DNA of 15,142 nucleotides from Kiritimatiellia bacterium (GTDB lineage Bacteria; Verrucomicrobiota; Kiritimatiellia; RFP12; UBA1067). The stretch covers positions 1 through 15,142 of the forward strand of contig JAFRNO010000473.1 of the NCBI GenBank assembly GCA_017430155.1, read 5' to 3'. Shown in pieces: positions 1-8,445 of this stretch. Positions within the stretch are counted from its first letter, which is position 1, and each line of letters begins with the position of its first letter. Both the position numbers and the translations under genes were made by a program. The notes under the pieces are model-generated. The model saw nothing but the letters and a program-made list of their open reading frames with translations. It was not told the origin of the DNA and ran no database searches.

Positions 1-102
1 CGAAGCGAAGGCGAAGCGGTAGCGGAGCGTCTTTGGCAACCATCGGAGTTTTAAAAATCGTTCGTTCATGTCTCCTATGCCCAGATAGACCGGTATAACA
101 TC
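1..102. other. Left-edge non-coding stretch
   Basis: No gene can be supported here. Bases 1-35 are a purine-rich run of GAAGCG/GTAGCGG-like words that could be the remnant of a dispersed repeat or the edge of a neighbouring gene. On the minus strand an ATG at 43-41 opens a frame running off the left edge (MVAKDAPLPL...), but it has no Shine-Dalgarno sequence and reads like low-complexity GC codons. Bases 45-65 are AT-rich. A possible alternative -10 (TATAAC, 94-99) lies in the right part. Confidence 0.4.
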
Positions 103-132
103 TTGCGAACGGGGGAAGTGATGTGGTAGACT
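103..132 (+). promoter_or_regulatory. Sigma70-type promoter of the DUF4838 gene
   Basis: A -35-like TTGCGA (103-108) and a -10-like TAGACT (127-132) are separated by 18 bases. The -10 is preceded by TG one base upstream (TGGTAGACT, 124-132), which is the extended -10 arrangement. Transcription would begin near base 139 and give a leader of about 25 bases, with GAAAGGA (152-158) in front of ATG 164. The same TGGTAGA(C/A)T word precedes the propeller gene at 10465, which supports it being a real promoter motif in this genome. Confidence 0.6.
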
Positions 133-163
133 AGTGGCGTCTGGAACAGATGAAAGGAACTCG

Positions 164-2428
164 ATGATGAGAAAATCTTTTCGCCTCGGCGCGATCCTTC
201 TGACATGCTGTGCGGGCAGCCTGCTGTCGGCCGCGGAGATCACCGGCGCAAACGCGGAAGTGGTGGTGGCGCCGGCCGCCCCGCCCGCCACGCGCTTTGC
301 CGCCGCGGAGATGACGAACTACCTCGCGCGCGTGCTCGGACACGCAATCCCCCTCGTCCCAGCGCCCACCGAGGGCCGCTACGCAATCGTCCTCGGCACG
401 AACGCGTGGAGCCGCGCCGCCGGTCTCCGTCCCGAGGCGCTCCCCCGCGATTCCTACTGCGTGAAAATCGGACCCGACCGCGCCTACGTGGCGGGATGCG
501 ACGACCCGGCGCGCGACCTCGCGCGGCAAATCGCGCAGGGGAGCATCATCTTACACTGCGAACACGCAACGCTCTTCGGCGTCTACGGATTCCTCGACCG
601 CCATGCCGGCGTGCGGTTCTACTTCCCGGGCGAACTCGGCACCGTCGTACCGTCCGCCCCATCCATCCGGCTGCCGGAAGGCGACTACGCCGTCACGCCG
701 CGTTTCGCCCGGCGCGACTGCTACCTCAGCGGCGCAGGGCCCTACCCCGGCATCGATCCGAACGACACGAAGGCCCAGCGCCGCGCCAAGGCCGTCTACT
801 CGCTCCTTCTCCGCGAGGAGACCGACCGCATCTCGTGCTGCCACGGACAGAACCGGTTCAAGATCGCCGAGCGCTTCAGCGAGACCCATCCCGAATACTT
901 CCAGCTGCGCAAGAACGGCACGCGCTGCATCGGCACGAAGTTCGAGCACAACTGGATGGGACGCCAGCTCTGCCACACGTCGAAGGTGTGGGACATCTTC
1001 CGCGAGGACACGCTCGCGCGCATCCGCAAGGGCGAGCGCTACGTGGACATCATGCCGCAGGACGGCATGTCCGCCTGCATGTGCGAGAACTGCCAGCGCG
1101 TGTTCAACACCGACGACTTCTCCCTCGCCTCCGGCTACGCCACGGAGCTCATCTGGTCGAACACCGTCACCGTCGCGAAGGCGATCACCGACGCGGGCCT
1201 CGACGGCGGCGTCTCGCAGATGGCGTACGGCACCTACCGCAACATCCCGTCCGTCGACATCCCCGAAAACGTCAAGGTCGTGCTCGCCGTGGGCGGCCCG
1301 TGGTCCGAGTCGCATCCCGACATCCGCGACAAGCAGATCGCGTTCGTCCGCTCGTGGGCGGAGAAGCTCGGGCGTCCTGTCTCGTGGATCTGGACGTACC
1401 CCATGAAGAACTACGGACGCCTCCAGGCGCGCGACGTACCGCAGGTCGCGCCCCGCGCGTTCGCCAAGTACTACACGCTCGCCGAACCGTACATCGACGG
1501 CTCGTTCGTGGAGTCAAACGTGGGCGAGTCGCTCGTGCAGAACTACCTCAACTTCTACGTGTTCTCGAAACTCGCCTGGGACGGGAAGATCGACGTCGAG
1601 CAGGTGCTCGCCGAACACCACCGCCTCATGTTCGGCGCGGGCGCGCCGCACATGGCCCGCTTCTTCGACGCTCTCGAGCGCAAGTGGATCGGCGAGATCG
1701 CCGTCCCCTCGCTGATCGGCGAGACGGAGATCGGCCCGATGCTGTACGGTCCGAACGAGATCGACCTCTGGCAGAAAATCTATTCCCGCGCCTTCCTCGA
1801 CGAACTGAATCGTTCTCTTCAGGCGGCCGCCGCGGCCGTGCCGTCCGGCTCGCTGGAGGCGCGTCGCATCGCCTGGATCCGCGAAGAGCTCTACGAGCGC
1901 GCCGCGCGCCACCAGAAGGAGTTCATGAGCCTGCTCTCGCCGGACGTCGAACGGGCGCGACGCGCGGCCGACAAGGACGCGCGCGTGGTCGTGGAGTCGG
2001 GCGCGGACTGGAAAGGCTGGTCGCTCCCCAAGAACGTGCTGCGTGACGGCACGGCCGTGGGGCTCGTGGCCGACGGACGCCTCTACGTGGGCTGTGCGCT
2101 GCGCGGCGCCACGGCGCTCAAGCCGAACACGAAGTACCGTCTCTCCTACTTCCTCAAGCCCGACAAACTGGAGCGGCGCGACGCCAAGGAGGGACGCGGC
2201 GGCGCGTGCATGGAGGTGGAGCAGTACGGAAAGAAGTACTCGGCGCTGCGGATGCCGGCCGCGACCTACTGGAACGGCACGCGTGACTGGATCCACCAGT
2301 CGGTCGAGTTCACCACGAACGAAGACGTTGCCCAGCTGCCGGGCTACAAGGCCAACCTCTGGCTCCGCGTCTTCAACTCCACCGGCACCGCCTGGTTCGA
2401 CGGCGTCCGCCTCGAGGAAATCCGCTAA
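164..2428 (+). CDS. Secreted DUF4838 protein (GH67-N-like, putative glycan-active)
   Basis: The product is 754 residues when started at ATG 164, which follows GAAAGGA (152-158) with 5-base spacing. An upstream in-frame GTG at 134 lies too close to the promoter to be used. Residues 1-22 form a Sec signal peptide (basic n-region MMRKSFR, hydrophobic core, likely cut after LLSAA), so the protein is exported. Residues about 30-165 resemble the N-terminal domain of GH67 alpha-glucuronidases, ending in the recognisable block FGVYGFLDR...GVRFYFPGELG. The middle, about 180-480, is DUF4838-like, with HPEYFQ and the DG...CMCENC cluster near 298-311, which could bind metal. The last ~130 residues look like a carbohydrate-binding beta-sandwich. 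No catalytic function is proven for DUF4838; a role in glycan breakdown is inferred from domains and neighbours. The gene converges on and overlaps the DUF1080 gene by 4 bases. Confidence 0.85.
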   Translation: MMRKSFRLGAILLTCCAGSLLSAAEITGANAEVVVAPAAPPATRFAAAEMTNYLARVLGHAIPLVPAPTEGRYAIVLGTNAWSRAAGLRPEALPRDSYCVKIGPDRAYVAGCDDPARDLARQIAQGSIILHCEHATLFGVYGFLDRHAGVRFYFPGELGTVVPSAPSIRLPEGDYAVTPRFARRDCYLSGAGPYPGIDPNDTKAQRRAKAVYSLLLREETDRISCCHGQNRFKIAERFSETHPEYFQLRKNGTRCIGTKFEHNWMGRQLCHTSKVWDIFREDTLARIRKGERYVDIMPQDGMSACMCENCQRVFNTDDFSLASGYATELIWSNTVTVAKAITDAGLDGGVSQMAYGTYRNIPSVDIPENVKVVLAVGGPWSESHPDIRDKQIAFVRSWAEKLGRPVSWIWTYPMKNYGRLQARDVPQVAPRAFAKYYTLAEPYIDGSFVESNVGESLVQNYLNFYVFSKLAWDGKIDVEQVLAEHHRLMFGAGAPHMARFFDALERKWIGEIAVPSLIGETEIGPMLYGPNEIDLWQKIYSRAFLDELNRSLQAAAAAVPSGSLEARRIAWIREELYERAARHQKEFMSLLSPDVERARRAADKDARVVVESGADWKGWSLPKNVLRDGTAVGLVADGRLYVGCALRGATALKPNTKYRLSYFLKPDKLERRDAKEGRGGACMEVEQYGKKYSALRMPAATYWNGTRDWIHQSVEFTTNEDVAQLPGYKANLWLRVFNSTGTAWFDGVRLEEIR

Positions 2429-3210
2429 AGGGCCTTGATCTTGATGTTGCGGAAGGAGACGGGGTCGTCGTGATCCTGCAGGAGAATCCGCCCGGACGGC
2501 GCCTCGCCCCACGCGCCGCCCTCGAGAAACTTCGGCTTGTTCCATTTCGTCAGCTTGAAGGCCTCGCGGAACTTCTCGTCGCCGCGCGTGTACTCCAGCA
2601 CCTTCACGCCGTTGAGCCAGTGTTCGACATGCTGCCCTTTGGAGATGACCTCAGCCGTGTTCCATTCGCCGCACGGTTTCAGAAGTGAGGCGGCGGTGGG
2701 CGCGGGATAGAAGAAATAGAGGGCGCCGAGGCGCTTGTTGGCGAACGCCTCCGCCGTCACGTTCGGCGGCGCGGGATGCGCCGGATCGAGGAGCTGGTAC
2801 TCCGTAGTCGTGCCGGCGTTGCGCTCGGGGTTGTAGAAGTACTTGATGCCGGAGTTGGCCGCGCGCGGCAGGCGGAAGTCGACCTTGAGGTGGAAGTCGC
2901 GGAACTTCTCCCGCGTGCAGATGTCCATGCCGCCCTTCGCACGCGCGCCGGGAATCGGATTCCATTTCCACTGGCCGTCGCCGGCCCACGTGCGCCGAGC
3001 CTGGATGGACAGCACGCCGTCCTTGATCTCCCAGCCTTCGCCGGCGGGCGTCTTCCCGTCCGCGCGCACCCAGCCCGCGAAGCTCGTGCCGTCCCAGAGG
3101 AGCCGCCACCCCTCCGCCCGTTCCGCGGACGAAAGCCGGTTGACCTCTTCCGCCGCGCCTACGGTTCCCGCAAGCAGCGCCGCCATGCAGATTGTCGTTA
3201 TTTTCATCAT
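2425..3210 (-). CDS. Secreted DUF1080 protein (3-keto-disaccharide hydrolase family)
   Basis: The product is 261 residues. ATG 3210 is chosen because AAGGAG (3222-3217) sits 6 bases upstream; a TTG two codons earlier (3216) leaves no room for it. Residues 1-20 are a Sec signal peptide (MMKITTICMAALLAGTVGA, cut before AEEV). The rest is one DUF1080/PF06439 concanavalin-like beta-sandwich of normal size. Its hallmarks are LLWDGTSFAGWV near the start, DGVLSI, DFHLKVDFRLPRAANSGIKYF, EYQLLD, GEWNTAEVISKG..VEHWLNG and the closing GRILLQDHDDPVSFRNIKIK. Members of this family hydrolyse 3-keto-glycosides, and many are secreted in PVC bacteria and Bacteroidetes; the substrate here is unknown. It lies 40 bases downstream of the giant repeat protein gene on the same strand with no terminator visible between them, so the two are probably co-transcribed. 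Its stop overlaps the end of the DUF4838 gene. Confidence 0.88.
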   Translation of the reverse strand: MMKITTICMAALLAGTVGAAEEVNRLSSAERAEGWRLLWDGTSFAGWVRADGKTPAGEGWEIKDGVLSIQARRTWAGDGQWKWNPIPGARAKGGMDICTREKFRDFHLKVDFRLPRAANSGIKYFYNPERNAGTTTEYQLLDPAHPAPPNVTAEAFANKRLGALYFFYPAPTAASLLKPCGEWNTAEVISKGQHVEHWLNGVKVLEYTRGDEKFREAFKLTKWNKPKFLEGGAWGEAPSGRILLQDHDDPVSFRNIKIKAL

Positions 3211-3250
3211 TAACAACTCCTTCTCTTTGAAAGTTGGATAACGTCTGAAG

Positions 3251-6200
3251 CTATCTTAGAATCAGCACGGTCCCGACGACCGGCGAGAGCATGAGCGCGT
3301 TGCCTTTCACGAAGAGAGACCACTTGCCGCCGCCGGGGAGCCCCGTGAGCGTCGCGGACGACAGATTCGCCGTCCCCGTGAATCCCCTATCCGCCTCGGC
3401 GATCACGACCGGCCTGCCGTGCGGGTCAAGTCCCGAAGCGTTCGTGAACGCGTAGGCGGTCACGCCGTTCAGGTCGACCGAGCTGTCCAGGAAGGTCATG
3501 TGCCGGTCCGCCGTGAAGTCCCCGGCGTCGAACGTCCACGTGCCGGACGCAACGACGGCCGCGTTGGACACGCTACCCGCGCCCGCGAGGTTCGGGAGGG
3601 AGATGGCCGTGGATGAATGGAAGTCAACCGACGCCCCCGCCGCGATCGTCACGCCCGCGTCCCCGAGCGGTGCGCCGCCCGTGTTGTCGAGCGTCGTCGT
3701 AAACAGCGACCCGTCTCCCGGGTCGACGGGAATGGTGTAGAGCGTGCCGTCGAAGGTGTTGCGTCCCTCGAAGTCGATTGCGAAGCCAATGGGCGTCGCA
3801 TTCTTCGCCGTCCACTGGCGCATGGCCCCATCGGTGGAGGGGCCGGCGCCGCCGGTATTCTCGCCGAGGCGCACCTCGAACTTGTGCGCGCCCGGCGAGA
3901 GCGTGACGTTGGCCTTGGTGACGGCGTTCCACATGGCGTTGTACAGCACCTGGACGCCGTCGATGTAGACGTTTATCGCGTCATCGAAATCCTCGACAAG
4001 CGTCCAGGTCACGTCCGCGTCCGTGCGGTTCCAGATGTAACCGGAGTAGACGACCGTCGTCTGCACCTTCCACCCGTCCCTCGTGTTAGCCTGGAGCGTG
4101 GAGTTGACGATGTTGTTTTCCATCGGCGTGCCGTTCCAGTTCGCGTAACCGTCGAGGACGCCCTCCAGAAGACCCGGACCGCCGTTGATGACCCGGAGGT
4201 GGCCGCCGCTGACAGTCACGGGAGACGACGGGTTGAGCGTCACGTCCTGCAGCGTCAGGACGCCGTCGCCCGTCTTGGTGAAGGACGTGCAGGAGAGCGT
4301 CACGTCGCTCACGGTGCCGCTGGTCGCCGAAACCGCGCCCAGGTCGAGCGGCACCGACGAGGCGAGCGCGCCGCCCGTGAGCAAAAGGTCCGCGCCGGAC
4401 GGGATCGCGTTCGTGCAGAGGGCGCAGAGTCTGCCCTCCTCGACCGTGACGGGACCGCCGAAGGTGTTGGTCGCGGCGAGGTAGAGAATGCCACTGCCGC
4501 GCTTCGTGACGCCGCCCGACGCCGAGTTTGCCGCAAGCGTCGCCGTGCCCGTGTAGCGGTTCGTGGCGCAGATGCCGCCCTCGAACGTCACCGTGGGCGC
4601 GCTCGTGTAGCCGGTGCCCGGACTCGTCACCTTCACGCCCGTGACCCTCCGCGCCGTCGAGTCGTAGAGGCAGATCGCCGTCGCGCCGCGGCCGCCGCCG
4701 CCGCTGATGCGCACGAGGGGCGGACCGATCAGCTGCGTCTGGGCCAGCAGGGCGTCGGGCATGGAGACGCTCGCCACGCCGCTGCCCTCGGGACGCTCCA
4801 GCGGGACGTTCACCGTGAGGCCGTAGGTGTCCGTGTCGAACACCGCGCCGCCGGGATAGACGGTCACGGCGTCGGGCTGCTTGGCGGCGTCGGCGCGGAA
4901 CATCGTCAGGGTGGCGGGGGTCTTGTACACGCCGCCGTCGAAGTTCAGCAGGGCCGTGATGGAGGCGCGGTCGCCCGCGAAGTTGTCGCTCGTGGCGAAA
5001 ATGCCCGTCCGGAGAACGCCGCCGTTGTTGAGGTTGATCACGGCCGTGTGGTTCGTGCGGTTGCCGAGCCACGTCACCTTGTTGCCGAAGTTCGCGAGCG
5101 CGCCCTCGCCGTCGATCGTCATGGTCGAGAACGAGTTCGGTCCGATGGTGGGGTTGTCGAGCTCGCCGAGCGCCAGCATGCCGCTCGCGGCCGAGAAGTC
5201 GATCGTGCCGCCGTCCATGTACAGCAAGCCGCAGCCGCCGCGGGAGAGGCCCAGCCGCACGGCCGTCTTGGGCTCGTAGTCGAACGTGCCGCCGTGCAGG
5301 TACATCGCGCCGCGCGCGCTCGCGTTCGGCCCGGCGATGGTACCGTATCCCCACCAGGTGTGCGTGCCGCCGTTCAGCTCCACGTACCCGTAGCCGGCGT
5401 TCCCGTAGCGGATGTCGTTCACCGCGCCGCCCTGGTTCTCGACGACGCCGCCGTTCTGGATGATCGCGCCGCCGCCGTTCTTGTTGCCCTCGCCGAGCAT
5501 GATCTTGTGGCGGACCGTTCCGCCGTTGACGGTCAGGATGCCGAAGCCCCCGTCGCTGTGGCCGAGCGACAGGGCCTTTGTCGCGACGTTGGTCGCGCAT
5601 TCCGGGGACGCGGCGAACGTGGAGCCCGCCTCGACGAACATCCGCGCGGGGTTGGCCTGCGTTCCGGCCAGCGTGCTGCTGTTGGCCGCCGAACCCACCA
5701 GCAGCGTCGCACCGTTCGTGAGCACGAGCGAGGTGCTGGTCGAGCCGCTGTAGCGGGAGGAGATGGGAGAGGTGAACGCGCCGTCGAAGACGAGGGTGGT
5801 GCCATCGCGCACTTCGAGCGCCCCCTGGTTCAGCGTGATTGGCTGGGTGACGCGCAACGTGCCGCCGTCGTACATGGACATGCTCCCCAGCGGGAACGTC
5901 AGCGCGCGGTCCAGCGTCGCCTCGTTCGTGACGGACAGTCCGAGGAAGGACGTTTCGCTGAACAGCATCCCCTTGTCCGAAAATGCCTGGACGTCTGCGG
6001 AGGACCACTTGCCGTCGGCGTAGTTCACGATGAGCGTGCCGTTGGAGACGCTGAGCGTGTCCGCGCTGTCGTATCCCGGCAGCGACCCGTGGCTGTCCGC
6101 GTAGAGGTCGCCGCCGCAGACGACCGTGCCGCCGGAATACGTGTTCGCCCCGTTCATAAGCGAGAGACGGCCAGCGCTGCCGCTGTTCAGGAACAGCTTG

Positions 6201-8293
6201 CCTTCGCCGGACACCACGCCGTTCATGGTCGTCTGCTTGCTGGCCCCCACCGCGACGATGGCCGTGCCGCCCGCCAGGCAGACCGGTCCGTTCAGGACGT
6301 TCTTCGCCGAGGCGGTGCTGTTGCGGATCCTGTAGGTCGCGCCGTCGCGCAGGTTGAGCGTCCACGTGAAGGGAGCGGATAGGTTGTAGAGGTCAAAAAA
6401 CGCGCCGCCGTAGACGTCCATCACGTTGCAGGCGCCGCCGGAGTAGCCGGTCGTCGTCTCGCTGCTCCAGTAACCCTCCTTCACGTCGATTCGGACAGTG
6501 CCGCCCTCGTTGAGCGCAATTCCCGTGAGGCAGACCATGTTCGAACCGACCTTCTCGATGTTGTGTCCGTTCATCGCCAGCGACCCGGTGCGGAAATCCC
6601 AGCGCCCGGCGGATTCGCTCAGCTTCGCCCCTCCGCCGCCGAACGTGACGTCGCCCGAGAGCGAGCCATGCGCCAGCGCGTTGTACTGCGACGACGCGCT
6701 CGTGTTGACGATCGCGCCCTTTCCGTCCGGACCCGATCCCTCCACCACGACGGCCCGGTTCGCGACGCGCACCGTGTCCGCGGCAGGCCCGCCGCCCGAG
6801 ACGTCGAGCGCGCCGCGTTCCCTCACGACGATCCGCCCGTCCGCGCCGGCGAAAGGCGTGGCGACGTTGAACCGCAGCGCGCCGTCCCGCACGACCACGT
6901 CGCCGGAGTGGTTGGGGTTCGGCTGCGCGACGACGAGCGCGCCCTCGCCCAGCTTCTCGAACGTGGCCGCGCCGCTGAGGACCGGCGCCGTGGCGGCCGC
7001 GGCATTCGAGACCGACAGCGTCCCAGCGTTCAGGATGAACGACGAGAAGCCCGAGAACCCTCCGTTGAGCTCAAGCCGTCCGCCACCGTTCTTGGCCAAG
7101 ACGCCCGAGACGCCGGACACCGCCACGTCCACCTTCGCGGTCGAGGCCGAGTTGGCGACCGACACGTTGAACGGCGTGGTGCCCGCGGCAAGCGTGCCCG
7201 CGCCGGAGATGACGAGGTTGCCGCCCGTGTCGCCGACGCCCAGGACGTCGAGCGTGAACGTCTGCCCGGAGGCGAGGGCCAGCTCGGAATCCCCGGCGTA
7301 GTCGAGGTAGAGCGCGTGGGCGGCCACCGCGTCCGCGGCCAGCGCGTTGGCGGGATCGCCCGCGGCGCCGAGGGCGTTGATGCGGTAGGTTTCCGCGGGG
7401 GCGTTCGCGATCGTGCTGCCGCGCGTCATGAGCGAGACGCCGCCGGTCGTGGACGGCGTGTAGGAGGAGACGTCCGAGGCGGCGATGCCGAGCCCGTTGG
7501 AGGCCACGACGCGGTAGTGATAGGGCTGCGTCTCATCATACATGCCGGCGTACGTGTAGGATCCGGCATTCTCGGGGAGCACCGTCGCGATGTCCGTCCA
7601 CGGCCCTTCCGCGCTCTCGCCGCGCTGGATGTAGTAGCGGTGGACGTCCACGCTGGCGTTCCACGTCATCTGGACGTCCGCCGACCCGCTCGCGACGGAC
7701 GTCGAGAACGAGCCGGGCTTGGTCGGCAAGGCGGAGCCGAAGACCGCGGCGCCGGACCAGTGCGCGTTGTCCCTGACGTTCGTTAACTTGATGACAATCT
7801 TGCCGTCGCCGTCCGCCGTGACCGCGTACTGGCGGCAGAGCGCGCGCCAGGGACCGCCCGCAGCGGAATAGATGTCGAGGTTCGCGTCCACCTGGACGTT
7901 GTTCACGAGAACGTTGCAGACGCGGCTGCCCGCGCCGCCGCCCGAGGAACCTCCGAAATAGTTTTCCGTGAGGTGGAGCTCGGCGACGTACGAGGCGTTG
8001 GGGACAAGCCCCGTGAACGTGACGGTCTGGTTGCCGCCGTAGCGCTCCAGCTGGTAGACGGGCTGCGGCGCCCACGTGTTGGCGCCCGTCCTGTCGATGG
8101 CGTGGTTGCTCGCGTTGCCCGAGTTGCCGCCGCTGACGGCGGAGGCGTACCAGCGGAAAGGCCAGATGTCGCCGGAATAGTTGTTGTTCGACGTGAACGC
8201 CTCGATCAGCCCGCGGCCGTCATTCGCGCGATCCGCCGCCAACGCACCCAGCGCCGCCATCCCGACGGCCAGCCATCCGATCCACGTTTTCAT
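3251..8293 (-). CDS. Giant secreted malectin/FN3/beta-strand-repeat/PA14 protein
   Basis: The product is 1680 residues. ATG 8293 is preferred over GTG 8299 because AAAGG lies 5 bases before the ATG but abuts the GTG. Residues 1-20 are a Sec signal peptide (MKTWIGWLAVGMAALGALA). Next come a malectin-like carbohydrate-binding domain (about 22-188, YVAELHLTENYFGG...), a fibronectin type III domain (about 190-283), and a long right-handed beta-helix region (about 290-1370). The helix region has repeated autotransporter-associated strands such as KLGEGALVV, NTYSGGTVVCGGDL, KRGSGILYLAATNTFGGPVTV and KTGDGVLTL. A PA14-like domain (about 1373-1511, DVTWTLVEDFDDAINVYIDG...SPGAHKFEVRL) precedes a short tail ending GTVLILR. 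No autotransporter barrel, LPXTG, PEP-CTERM or type IX signal is seen, so its anchoring is unknown. It probably binds glycans and forms a cell-surface or matrix structure. It is the first gene of a likely operon with the DUF1080 gene. Confidence 0.85.
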   Translation of the reverse strand: MKTWIGWLAVGMAALGALAADRANDGRGLIEAFTSNNNYSGDIWPFRWYASAVSGGNSGNASNHAIDRTGANTWAPQPVYQLERYGGNQTVTFTGLVPNASYVAELHLTENYFGGSSGGGAGSRVCNVLVNNVQVDANLDIYSAAGGPWRALCRQYAVTADGDGKIVIKLTNVRDNAHWSGAAVFGSALPTKPGSFSTSVASGSADVQMTWNASVDVHRYYIQRGESAEGPWTDIATVLPENAGSYTYAGMYDETQPYHYRVVASNGLGIAASDVSSYTPSTTGGVSLMTRGSTIANAPAETYRINALGAAGDPANALAADAVAAHALYLDYAGDSELALASGQTFTLDVLGVGDTGGNLVISGAGTLAAGTTPFNVSVANSASTAKVDVAVSGVSGVLAKNGGGRLELNGGFSGFSSFILNAGTLSVSNAAAATAPVLSGAATFEKLGEGALVVAQPNPNHSGDVVVRDGALRFNVATPFAGADGRIVVRERGALDVSGGGPAADTVRVANRAVVVEGSGPDGKGAIVNTSASSQYNALAHGSLSGDVTFGGGGAKLSESAGRWDFRTGSLAMNGHNIEKVGSNMVCLTGIALNEGGTVRIDVKEGYWSSETTTGYSGGACNVMDVYGGAFFDLYNLSAPFTWTLNLRDGATYRIRNSTASAKNVLNGPVCLAGGTAIVAVGASKQTTMNGVVSGEGKLFLNSGSAGRLSLMNGANTYSGGTVVCGGDLYADSHGSLPGYDSADTLSVSNGTLIVNYADGKWSSADVQAFSDKGMLFSETSFLGLSVTNEATLDRALTFPLGSMSMYDGGTLRVTQPITLNQGALEVRDGTTLVFDGAFTSPISSRYSGSTSTSLVLTNGATLLVGSAANSSTLAGTQANPARMFVEAGSTFAASPECATNVATKALSLGHSDGGFGILTVNGGTVRHKIMLGEGNKNGGGAIIQNGGVVENQGGAVNDIRYGNAGYGYVELNGGTHTWWGYGTIAGPNASARGAMYLHGGTFDYEPKTAVRLGLSRGGCGLLYMDGGTIDFSAASGMLALGELDNPTIGPNSFSTMTIDGEGALANFGNKVTWLGNRTNHTAVINLNNGGVLRTGIFATSDNFAGDRASITALLNFDGGVYKTPATLTMFRADAAKQPDAVTVYPGGAVFDTDTYGLTVNVPLERPEGSGVASVSMPDALLAQTQLIGPPLVRISGGGGRGATAICLYDSTARRVTGVKVTSPGTGYTSAPTVTFEGGICATNRYTGTATLAANSASGGVTKRGSGILYLAATNTFGGPVTVEEGRLCALCTNAIPSGADLLLTGGALASSVPLDLGAVSATSGTVSDVTLSCTSFTKTGDGVLTLQDVTLNPSSPVTVSGGHLRVINGGPGLLEGVLDGYANWNGTPMENNIVNSTLQANTRDGWKVQTTVVYSGYIWNRTDADVTWTLVEDFDDAINVYIDGVQVLYNAMWNAVTKANVTLSPGAHKFEVRLGENTGGAGPSTDGAMRQWTAKNATPIGFAIDFEGRNTFDGTLYTIPVDPGDGSLFTTTLDNTGGAPLGDAGVTIAAGASVDFHSSTAISLPNLAGAGSVSNAAVVASGTWTFDAGDFTADRHMTFLDSSVDLNGVTAYAFTNASGLDPHGRPVVIAEADRGFTGTANLSSATLTGLPGGGKWSLFVKGNALMLSPVVGTVLILR

Positions 8294-8330
8294 AGACACC
8301 TTTCCCTCAACTTCATCCCACGGTCAACAC

Positions 8331-8351
8331 GGCACGCCACGCGGCTGTGCC
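8331..8351 (-). other. Leader hairpin upstream of the giant repeat-protein gene
   Basis: Read on the minus strand, GGCAC (8351-8347), a bulged A, GCC (8345-8343), loop GCGT, GGC (8338-8336) and GTGCC (8335-8331) form an 8-pair stem with one bulge and a tetraloop. It lies between the predicted transcription start (about 8381) and the Shine-Dalgarno, roughly 38 bases before ATG 8293. It has no trailing U run, so it is not an intrinsic terminator. It may stabilise the 5-kb message or affect translation; no known riboswitch class is recognised. Confidence 0.45.
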
Positions 8352-8387
8352 TATCCATGCCGACCAGCTCTGCAGGAAAACGGGTGT

Positions 8388-8416
8388 ATTATGTCATATC
8401 CTTCCCCTGCACGCAA
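8388..8416 (-). promoter_or_regulatory. Sigma70-type promoter of the repeat-protein/DUF1080 operon
   Basis: On the minus strand TTGCGT (8416-8411) and CATAAT (8393-8388) are separated by exactly 17 bases, a near-consensus arrangement. The -35 matches the TTGCGA of the DUF4838 promoter. Transcription would start near 8381, giving a leader of about 88 bases. It sits just past the stop codon of the metallophosphoesterase gene, so the surface-protein operon can be transcribed independently of the ORF6N operon. Confidence 0.6.
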
Positions 8417-8445
8417 GCGCAAAAGCCCCAGTGCCCATACGGCCG

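Noticed and set aside
134..163. GTG start at 134 for the DUF4838 protein
   Set aside because: It lies between the predicted -10 and the transcription start, lacks a Shine-Dalgarno and would put a polar MASGTDERNS segment before the signal peptide.
164..240. Possible lipoprotein box (LLTCC) in the DUF4838 signal peptide
   Set aside because: The residue before Cys is Thr rather than Gly/Ala/Ser, and a normal signal peptidase I site (LLSAA) follows, so a lipoprotein is not supported.
1825..1850. GC-palindromic stretch encoding an alanine run in the DUF4838 gene
   Set aside because: It reflects a poly-alanine helix in GC-rich codons and shares no sequence with the palindromic element families.
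1514..2545. A 343-codon minus-strand frame opposite the DUF4838 gene, extending into the DUF1080 gene
   Set aside because: It has no family resemblance and overlaps two well-supported genes; it is a composition artefact.
3617..6382. A 921-codon open frame on the plus strand, opposite the giant repeat-protein gene
   Set aside because: The translation is rich in Arg, Ala, Val and Gly with no domain, signal or ribosome site. It is the expected shadow of GC-rich codons on the opposite strand of a gene with clear domains.
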